The notes under the pieces: generated by a model | What the model was told of the DNA's origin: nothing | The model's input: only the letters and a program-made list of their open reading frames with translations | Databases searched by the model: none | Shown here: positions 7,546-12,434 of the stretch, one piece after another | How the letters are laid out: the number at the start of each line of letters is the position of its first letter | Numbering within the stretch: position 1 is the first letter of the stretch | Position numbers and translations under genes: made by a program | NCBI GenBank assembly: GCA_947450745.1 | Contig: CANFYD010000054.1 | Coordinates: 1 to 12,434, forward strand | DNA: 12,434 nt | Reading direction: 5' to 3' | Origin: Burkholderiales bacterium | GTDB taxonomy: Bacteria; Pseudomonadota; Gammaproteobacteria; Burkholderiales; Burkholderiaceae_C

Positions 7546-7688
7546 TCATCGCAGTTGATTGCAGGCCAACCCGCCTTCCAGCCGCTTCGTCGCGAAGCAA
7601 TGGCGGGGCGGCTAGAGGACGCCGAAACTGCATTCATGGACGGCACTTCAAAGCGGTCCACTACCCCAAAGCCCCCAAGGAGCCCACC
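7546..7688 (+). promoter_or_regulatory. Conserved leader of small protein gene B
   Basis: It aligns without gaps to the copy A leader over 100 bases and ends in AAGGAG (7677-7682), six bases before the ATG. A further hairpin, GCTTCG-TCG-CGAAGC (7584-7598), lies within CCCGCC/GGCGGG arms (7570-7575, 7602-7607). Copy A has a different strong hairpin in the matching part (CGCCAG/CTGGCG). The rest of the gap after the caspase stop, 7489-7545, shows nothing clear. Confidence 0.5.
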
Positions 7689-7692
7689 ATGA
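7600..7692 (+). other. Possible upstream ORF overlapping small protein gene B
   Basis: A frame with ATG at 7600 (open upstream to 7507) encodes 30 residues, including ETAFMDG and a Pro/Lys/Arg-rich tail. Its TGA (7690-7692) overlaps the next start as ATGA, as in copy A. The copies differ by 12 bases in the tail, which keeps the frame. The substitution pattern does not support protein coding, and no clear ribosome-binding site was seen. Confidence 0.2.
7637..7660 (+). promoter_or_regulatory. Conserved leader stem-loop, copy B
   Basis: TGGAC (7637-7641) pairs with GTCCA (7656-7660). After the same G-G mismatch as in copy A, GC pairs with GC. The loop sequence differs from copy A while the stem is kept. 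Confidence 0.4.
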
Positions 7693-7961
7693 ATGCCAGC
7701 ACCAAGACCCTGTTCACCGCCTTGATCGCCGTCGCAGGTGCCGCTGCGCTTGGCCTGGGTTTGGTCACCAGCGTGCCCGCCCCGAGCACCCAGATCGTCA
7801 AGCTCGACCGCGTGGTGGTTTACGGCAAGCGCGCACCGGCTGCAGTGCAGACCGCACAAGGCATCGAGCAACTGCCCCGCGTCGTCGTCCAAGGCCGGCG
7901 CGCCAGCGCTCCAGTTCAACTGGCGACTGCCGAAAGCTGTGGCGCGAGAACCAGCTGCTGA
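7689..7961 (+). CDS. Small exported or membrane-anchored repeat protein, copy B
   Basis: This 90-residue paralogue of copy A has about 66 of 90 residues identical by hand alignment, with one three-residue gap after the hydrophobic segment. The N-terminus MNASTKTLFTALIAVAGAAA is nearly unchanged. The two 18-residue repeats are LDRVVVYGKRAPAAVQTA and LPRVVVQGRRASAPVQLA. The Gly-Lys/Arg-Arg core is kept in both, while the residue before the Gly varies (Tyr and Gln here, Asn and Val in copy A). The C-terminus CGARTSC keeps CX5C with Cys as the final residue. AAGGAG lies six bases before the ATG. The function is unknown. Conservation of repeats and end cysteines, against drift elsewhere, suggests these are the working parts. 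Confidence 0.8.
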   Translation: MNASTKTLFTALIAVAGAAALGLGLVTSVPAPSTQIVKLDRVVVYGKRAPAAVQTAQGIEQLPRVVVQGRRASAPVQLATAESCGARTSC

Positions 7962-8222
7962 ATTGCTGAATGCCAGAAGACTCCTCCCTGAGCACGCCAC
8001 GGCTGAGCGCATCAGCATCCGGCCCGGATGGTGCTCCGCTCCAGCCCTGACCCTCGCTCCCGCGCATTGCCACAGCAAGCGCATCTGAAGTGACACCCGA
8101 AACCAAGGTCACCGACCCGTGTGCGGCCTGAAGACGCACCGCGCGTCGGGCGTTCGCTAACGCACCGACAGCACACCTCCCCCGGCGCAACATTCAGCAA
8201 CGATTTGTTTCGTGTTGATACC

Positions 8223-8228
8223 GGGAGG
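8223..8228 (+). promoter_or_regulatory. Ribosome-binding site that points to a non-standard start of the NfeD gene
   Basis: GGGAGG lies five bases before an ATC codon at 8234, but 20 bases before the nearest standard start, TTG at 8249. An in-frame stop at 8216-8218 rules out any earlier start, so ATC and TTG are the only choices. The rest of 7962-8222 shows no clear promoter, gene or terminator. Confidence 0.5.
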
Positions 8229-8248
8229 GCACTATCAAAAGCAAAAAC

Positions 8249-9652
8249 TTGGGGCTGCGGCCCCTATCGACTTGGCTGGCCAGCTTGGCGCTGGTGGCGG
8301 CGGGTTTGTTTGCACACTTCGCTGCAGCGCAGCAGCAACAAGCCGAGCGGGCGGTCGTGTATGTGCTGGCGATTGAAGGCACGGTTGACCTCGGCATGGC
8401 ACCCTATGTCGAGCGGGTGCTGGAAGAAGCCAGCCAAGCGAAAGCGGCGGCGGTCATCCTTGAGATCGAAACCTTCGGTGGCCGCGTCGATGCGGCCGTG
8501 CAGATCCGAGACGCGCTGTTGGCAAGCACGGTGCCCACCGTGGCGTTCGTCGACAAGCGGGCTATTTCCGCCGGGGCGCTGATCGCCCTGTCGGCCCAGA
8601 CCTTGATGATGTCGACCGGCAGCACCCTGGGTGCAGCCGCGCCGGTGCTGACGGGCACTGACGGCGCGGAAACCAAACCGGCCTCTGAAAAAACGCTGTC
8701 CTACGTTCGCAAGGAGTTTCGCGCCACCGCCGAAGCCCGCCAACGGCCGCTGCTGCTGGCCGAGGCGATGGTGGACGCCGACGTCGAAGTGCCGGGCATC
8801 GTGGCAAAAGGCAAGCTGCTGACGCTGACCACCGAGGAAGCGCTGCTGCACAAGGTGGCGGACTTCCGGACCGACACGCGCGCGGCCGTGCTCAAGCAAC
8901 TGGGGCTCGAAGGGGCCGAAGTGCGCAGCGTCAGCCCCGGCTGGGCCGAGCGGGTGGTCAGCTTTCTGACCCTGCCGGTGGTCAGCTCCTTGCTGATCAG
9001 CATGGGCATGCTGGGTATCTTGATCGAGATGCGTACGCCGGGCCTGGGCATTGCCGGCGGCGTGGGCGTGGGCAGCTTGGCGCTGGTGTTCTGGGGCCAT
9101 TGGCTGGTGCAACTGGCCGGCTGGGAGGAGCTGCTGCTGGCCGGGGCCGGCTTGGCGCTGCTGGCGCTGGAGATTTTCATCATTCCGGGCTTTGGCGTGG
9201 CGGGTCTGCTGGGCGTGGTGGCCATGCTGGGCGCCTTGATCCTGGGCATGAGCGGGGCCGGTGACTCGGCGGCGACGACGCTGGCCGTGACCTGGCGCGT
9301 ACTCAGTGCGTCCCTGATCGCCCTGCTGGCCGGCCTGGTGCTGCTGCGCTACTTGCCGCGCTTGCCCTTCGCCCGCCAACTGGTGCTGCAGTCCACGCTG
9401 GGCACAGGGCCGAGCAACGGCTCGGCCCCGGAATCCGACTGGCGCTGGCTGGGCAAGACCGGCCTGGCCAGCACGATGTTGCGGCCCGCCGGCATCGCCG
9501 AAATCGACGGCCAGCGCCTGGACGTTGTCTCCGACGGCGCGCTGATCGAAGCGGGCTCGCCTGTGGTGGTGACGCAAGTGAACGGCAACCGAATCGTCGT
9601 GCGGCAAGTGGCGCACAAAAATTCTGAAGACTCTGAAAGGAATGAATCATGA
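8249..9652 (+). CDS. Long-form NfeD membrane serine protease (ClpP-like domain, transmembrane region, OB-fold)
   Basis: This is a membrane-bound NfeD-family protease, known to partner flotillin/stomatin proteins encoded next to it. Numbered from the TTG at 8249 (467 residues), it has a signal-like hydrophobic segment (7-27) and a ClpP/crotonase-like domain (about 35-215). The nucleophile Ser is in RAISAGALIAL (Ser107), and a candidate Lys is in SEKTLSYVRK (Lys148). The 41-residue spacing equals that of the Ser97/Lys138 pair in the archaeal 1510-N protease. About four to five transmembrane segments follow (about 230-370), including EIFIIPGFGVAGLLG. A C-terminal OB-fold (about 405-455) has GKTGLASTMLRPAGIAEIDG. 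The true start may be ATC at 8234, adding IKSKN and giving the signal peptide a basic N-region. Its stop overlaps the floA start as ATGA. Membrane quality control is the likely role, inferred from the family. Confidence 0.92.
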   Translation: MGLRPLSTWLASLALVAAGLFAHFAAAQQQQAERAVVYVLAIEGTVDLGMAPYVERVLEEASQAKAAAVILEIETFGGRVDAAVQIRDALLASTVPTVAFVDKRAISAGALIALSAQTLMMSTGSTLGAAAPVLTGTDGAETKPASEKTLSYVRKEFRATAEARQRPLLLAEAMVDADVEVPGIVAKGKLLTLTTEEALLHKVADFRTDTRAAVLKQLGLEGAEVRSVSPGWAERVVSFLTLPVVSSLLISMGMLGILIEMRTPGLGIAGGVGVGSLALVFWGHWLVQLAGWEELLLAGAGLALLALEIFIIPGFGVAGLLGVVAMLGALILGMSGAGDSAATTLAVTWRVLSASLIALLAGLVLLRYLPRLPFARQLVLQSTLGTGPSNGSAPESDWRWLGKTGLASTMLRPAGIAEIDGQRLDVVSDGALIEAGSPVVVTQVNGNRIVVRQVAHKNSEDSERNES

Positions 9653-10632
9653 ACGAAGTCATGGCTGGACTGATAGGGAGCATGGGCTTGTTGATCGGCG
9701 TGGTGGCGGCACTTGCCTTCATCCTTTATTTGGTACCGATTCCCCTGTGGATTGCCGCCTGGGCCTCGGGCGCTTATGTCGGGCTGTTCACGCTGATCGC
9801 CATGCGCTTGCGGCGCGTGCCCCCGGCCACCATCGTGACCGCCCGCATCAGCGCGGTGAAGGCGGGTATCGACGTGTCCATCAATGATCTGGAGGCCCAC
9901 TTTCTGGCCGGCGGCAAGGTGATGCAGGTGGTCAGCGCGATGATCTCGGCCGACAAGGCCAATATTCCGCTGCCCTTCAAGCGTGCCGCCGCCATCGATT
10001 TGGCGGGGCGCAATGTGCTGGAGGCGGTGCAGATGTCGGTGATCCCGAAGGTGATCGAATCGCCCCGGATCGCAGCGGTGGCCAAGGACGGCATCCAGCT
10101 GATCGCCGTGTCGCGCGTGACGGTGCGGACCAATATCGACCGGCTGGTCGGCGGGGCTGGCGAGGAAACCATCATGGCTCGCGTCGGCGAAGGCATGGTC
10201 AGCACGATTGGCTCGGCGCTCAGCCACAAAGACGTGCTGGAGAACCCGGACAAGATTTCCAAGCACATTCTGTCGAAGGGCTTGGACGCCGGCACCGCCT
10301 ACGAGATCCTGTCCATCGACATTGCCGACGTCGACGTGGGCGAGAACATCGGTGCCAAGTTGCAGATCGAGCAAGCCAACGCCGACAAGCAGATCGCTCA
10401 GGCCAAGGCCGAAGAACGCCGCGCGATGGCTGTGGCGCTGGAGCAGGAAATGCGGGCCCGCGTGGTCGAGGCCGAGGCCGAAGTGCCGCGCGCCATGGCC
10501 GAGGCGTTCCGCCAGGGCAATATGGGCATCATGGATTACTACCGCATGAAGAATATGCAGGCCGACACCGCCATGCGTGAAGAGATTGCCAACCCTGAGG
10601 ACGATCCAAGCAGCGACCGCAACAAGCTATGA
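9649..10632 (+). CDS. floA: Flotillin-like protein FloA (SPFH domain, lipid-raft scaffold)
   Basis: This is a bacterial flotillin of the FloA/YqfA (UPF0365) type, which forms membrane microdomain scaffolds; the 327 residues are a normal length. A hydrophobic hairpin-like N-terminal region (about 6-50) anchors it to the inner membrane. An SPFH/band 7-like domain follows from about 55, with ARISAVKAGIDVSINDLEAH and GRNVLEAVQMSVIPKVIESP. A charged Ala/Glu-rich coiled coil (about 240-290: EQANADKQIAQAKAEERRAM) should drive oligomerisation. AAAGGAA at 9636-9642 sits just before the ATG. The gene overlaps its neighbours by ATGA at both ends, so NfeD, FloA and the next protein are likely made in fixed ratio. 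FloA with NfeD is a well-known pair; NfeD is thought to process or attach to the flotillin assembly. Confidence 0.95.
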   Translation: MNEVMAGLIGSMGLLIGVVAALAFILYLVPIPLWIAAWASGAYVGLFTLIAMRLRRVPPATIVTARISAVKAGIDVSINDLEAHFLAGGKVMQVVSAMISADKANIPLPFKRAAAIDLAGRNVLEAVQMSVIPKVIESPRIAAVAKDGIQLIAVSRVTVRTNIDRLVGGAGEETIMARVGEGMVSTIGSALSHKDVLENPDKISKHILSKGLDAGTAYEILSIDIADVDVGENIGAKLQIEQANADKQIAQAKAEERRAMAVALEQEMRARVVEAEAEVPRAMAEAFRQGNMGIMDYYRMKNMQADTAMREEIANPEDDPSSDRNKL

Positions 10633-11090
10633 GCGGCCTGCCGCAGGAGCTGATCTTTGTCATCGTGGTGGTGGTCATGCTGGTGCAGTTCATGCTGAAG
10701 CAATGGCGCAAAAACGTGGACCCGGCGCCGCGCGAGCGCGGGCCGGATGCCGAGGAGGAAGCGGCGGCAGCTGCGGCGGAACTTCAGTACCAAACGCAGC
10801 CGCAATCCCAGCCCCAACCGCAACTACCGCCGGTCATGCCGGAGCAACAGCGCCCGGAGGCTGCCGTACCGCGCTTGTTGGTGAACCTGCCGCCGCTGCG
10901 CGGGCCAGTGCAGCCCCGCACGCCGCCGAGGACGGCAAGGACAGCGACGAAGGCGCAGCCGTCCAGGCAGGCTCCAAGCCGCTATTCGCGTGCCGCGCTG
11001 ATGCCGAACCGCCGCGCCGTACGGCAGGCCTTTGTCATCAACGCCATCTTGCAGCCGTGTCACGCCCACCGGCCTCCAGACGCCGAGTGA
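10629..11090 (+). CDS. Small single-pass membrane protein of the nfeD-floA operon
   Basis: This 153-residue protein has no domain name I can give with confidence. Residues 8-23 (LIFVIVVVVMLVQFML) form one transmembrane helix near the N-terminus. A Glu/Ala-rich patch and a long Pro/Gln linker (about 50-115, with QTQPQSQPQPQLPP) follow. The last 25 residues are compact: RRAVRQAFVINAILQPCHA, then RPPDAE. That C-terminal segment resembles a short conserved tail (an Arg-Arg-Ala helix followed by a Pro-Cys motif) that I recall from similar small proteins after flotillin genes. It looks like the functional part, tethered to the membrane by a flexible spacer. The ATG overlaps the floA TGA (ATGA), so it belongs to the operon. 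Low-complexity composition makes length and sequence comparison unreliable. Confidence 0.75.
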   Translation: MSGLPQELIFVIVVVVMLVQFMLKQWRKNVDPAPRERGPDAEEEAAAAAAELQYQTQPQSQPQPQLPPVMPEQQRPEAAVPRLLVNLPPLRGPVQPRTPPRTARTATKAQPSRQAPSRYSRAALMPNRRAVRQAFVINAILQPCHAHRPPDAE

Positions 11091-11108
11091 TCTCACCCTC
11101 TTGCAGCC

Positions 11109-12431
11109 TTACTCCGGCTGGCGTTGCTCCAAGCGCAAGCCGACGGCGCTGCGTTTGGGGAAGCCTTTCCAGTAGCTGTGGTCGGTCTTCAAACGACCCT
11201 CGGCATCGGCCGACCATTTGCCGTCTTTGGCGTTCTCGACCAGCTTCAGATAGGCGTCCATCGACGCGTCGTTCTTCAGATATTTGTCCAGAAACGCGGT
11301 GGTGAAGTGCTGGGCGATGTTGTTCATGCGGGCGCTGTCCCACACCGCATCGGCGTAGTGTTCGGCCGGGTTGAACTTGAGCGTCGGCGCAGGCAGCCAA
11401 GTCTCCAGCGGGGCCGGAATGGGGGCACCGGCGTTGTGGTTGGCGTTCTCGTAGGTCAACAGATAACGCGGGGCGCTGACCGCCGCTTCAAAAATATTGC
11501 GCACACCGGGCGAGTAGCCCGACACATCGTCCACGCTGCCGGCAAAGAAGAACACCGGCGTCTTGATCGCAGCCAGGCCGGCGGCGTCCCAGAAGCCGGC
11601 ATTCCAGCCCCACGGCGCGAACACGACCGCCGCCTTGATGCGCGGGTCCATCGACGCGAGATAGGCCGGGTTGCCCGCTTGCCGCACGGCCAACGCGCCG
11701 CCGGGTGTGCCCCAGGGCAAGGCGACGCTGGCAGCAGTGAAGCCGCCGCCAATCGTGTTGACCACGCCATAGCCGCCCATCGAATAGCCGATCAAGCCGG
11801 TCTGCTCGGTGTTGATCAGGCCTTTGAGCGTGCCAGACGGGTCGTTGGCACTGAGCTCCGCCATCTGCCCCAACACGAACAACTGATCCAGCGGGCGGTT
11901 CAGCAAGGTGCTGCCAAACGCCGATTGATCGCTGTAGGTGCTGTCGGTATGGTCGATGGCCGCGACCACATAGCCCTTGCTGGCCAGGTTCTCGCCCAAA
12001 TGGCTGAGCAAAAACCGGTTGCCCGGATAACCGTGGGAAATGATCAATAGCGGATAAGGACCACCGGCCGCTTGGGACGCTGCGTTGCGCACCGCCCGCC
12101 CCTTCAGCGTGACCGTGGTCTTGCCGTCGCGCGTCATCACCTGATATTGGCCGCCAGCCGCCTGCCCGGCGCTCAGTTTGGCCGGATACCAGACCTCCAG
12201 CGTCAGCGGGCGGTCGTACACCGGCATCGGCTCGCCCGCCTTGAAGTTGACGATGTCCGGCTGCCGGGCATTCACCACGGTCAGCGTCTTCACACCGACT
12301 GCCAACTGGCCGTAGGGTGCCAGCTCGGGTGCATCGGAGCGAATCGTGTCGATGCGGTTGTCCAGCGCCAGCGCCTCACCGCTGAAGACGCAGAGGGCGG
12401 CGGACAGCGCCGCTAGGGAGTTTTTGGACAT
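11109..12431 (-). CDS. Secreted alpha/beta-hydrolase (dienelactone hydrolase/PAF-acetylhydrolase-like)
   Basis: This is an exported serine hydrolase of 440 residues; the substrate is unknown. The N-terminus MSKNSLAALSAALCVFSGEA is a Sec signal peptide, with likely cleavage after LALA at about residue 22. The mature start VGVKTLTVVNARQPDIVNF and then RPLTLEVWYPA is typical of PAF-acetylhydrolase II/dienelactone-hydrolase-like proteins. The oxyanion motif is LLIISHGYPGNR. The nucleophile elbow GYSMGGYG gives Ser217. The acid is Asp301 or Asp302 in GSVDDVSG, and the base is His332 in NANHNAG. The triad order and spacing fit. An extra C-terminal region of about 100 residues with DKYLKNDASMDAYL follows. 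The gene converges on the NfeD-FloA operon with only 18 bases between the stops and no clear terminator. The start is three bases from the window edge, so its ribosome-binding site cannot be seen. Confidence 0.92.
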   Translation of the reverse strand: MSKNSLAALSAALCVFSGEALALDNRIDTIRSDAPELAPYGQLAVGVKTLTVVNARQPDIVNFKAGEPMPVYDRPLTLEVWYPAKLSAGQAAGGQYQVMTRDGKTTVTLKGRAVRNAASQAAGGPYPLLIISHGYPGNRFLLSHLGENLASKGYVVAAIDHTDSTYSDQSAFGSTLLNRPLDQLFVLGQMAELSANDPSGTLKGLINTEQTGLIGYSMGGYGVVNTIGGGFTAASVALPWGTPGGALAVRQAGNPAYLASMDPRIKAAVVFAPWGWNAGFWDAAGLAAIKTPVFFFAGSVDDVSGYSPGVRNIFEAAVSAPRYLLTYENANHNAGAPIPAPLETWLPAPTLKFNPAEHYADAVWDSARMNNIAQHFTTAFLDKYLKNDASMDAYLKLVENAKDGKWSADAEGRLKTDHSYWKGFPKRSAVGLRLEQRQPE

Positions 12432-12434
12432 ATA

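Larger units (their letters stand above)
7546..7961 (+). repeat. Duplicated unit, copy B (leader plus small protein gene)
   Basis: This is the second copy of the unit at 5935-6371, in direct orientation, about 1.6 kb downstream. Similarity begins near 7546 and ends with the coding region, so the duplication covers leader and gene together and does not include the caspase. Confidence 0.85.

Noticed and set aside
8090..8112. GTGAC/GTCAC inverted repeat upstream of the NfeD gene
   Set aside because: Five pairs around a 13-base loop is expected by chance in GC-rich DNA. No T tract or promoter context supports a role.
8264..9616. A 450-codon minus-strand frame opposite the NfeD gene
   Set aside because: It is Gln/His/Arg-rich with no domain, and lies opposite a gene with certain family assignment.
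11124..12050. A 308-codon plus-strand frame opposite the secreted hydrolase
   Set aside because: It is a shadow of a gene with a signal peptide and a full Ser-Asp-His triad on the minus strand.
1..12434. tRNA, rRNA, CRISPR arrays, transposase or integrase genes
   Set aside because: Looked for by eye on both strands and none seen. The only repeats are the palindrome, the duplicated small-protein unit and its internal protein repeats.

Overview
This is a GC-rich, gene-dense stretch. Every gene uses GC-ending codons, and several neighbouring genes overlap by four bases (ATGA). Protein families and codon use suggest a betaproteobacterium of the Burkholderiales (Rubrivivax, Roseateles or Leptothrix type). 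That placement is inferred from family resemblance, not from a marker gene.

Positions 1-2809 (minus strand) hold a two-gene operon for a molybdenum hydroxylase of the isoquinoline 1-oxidoreductase type: a small 2Fe-2S subunit, then a Tat-exported molybdopterin subunit whose last few codons fall outside the window. A divergent YpfH-like alpha/beta-hydrolase esterase follows (2896-3585). Directly behind its stop lies a 133-bp imperfect palindrome (3588-3720). A lipoprotein (3871-5868) comes next, with two PKD/Ig-like domains and a C-terminal domain carrying an HELTH zinc-protease motif.

Positions 5935-7961 are the most unusual part. A stand-alone caspase-like (metacaspase/orthocaspase) peptidase, 6625-7488, sits between two paralogous small exported or membrane-anchored proteins (6090-6371 and 7689-7961). 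The two copies share their coding sequence and also a conserved leader of about 100 bp containing a stem-loop. Each small protein has two copies of an 18-residue repeat centred on Gly-Lys-Arg or Gly-Arg-Arg, and ends in CX5C with Cys as the last residue. Metacaspases generally cleave after Arg or Lys, so the repeats are plausible substrates. This protease/substrate module is a hypothesis; the gene order, duplication and motifs are read directly.

Positions 8249-11090 are a translationally coupled three-gene membrane operon: a long-form NfeD protease, the flotillin-like FloA, and a small membrane protein with a Pro/Gln-rich linker. The NfeD gene may start at a rare AUC codon (8234), the only candidate with a well-spaced ribosome-binding site. 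A convergent secreted alpha/beta-hydrolase (11109-12431, minus strand) closes the window.

No tRNA, rRNA, CRISPR array, transposase or integrase was seen. No stretch longer than 300 bases lacks a gene; the longest gaps are 3586-3870, 5869-6089, 6372-6624, 7489-7688 and 7962-8248.
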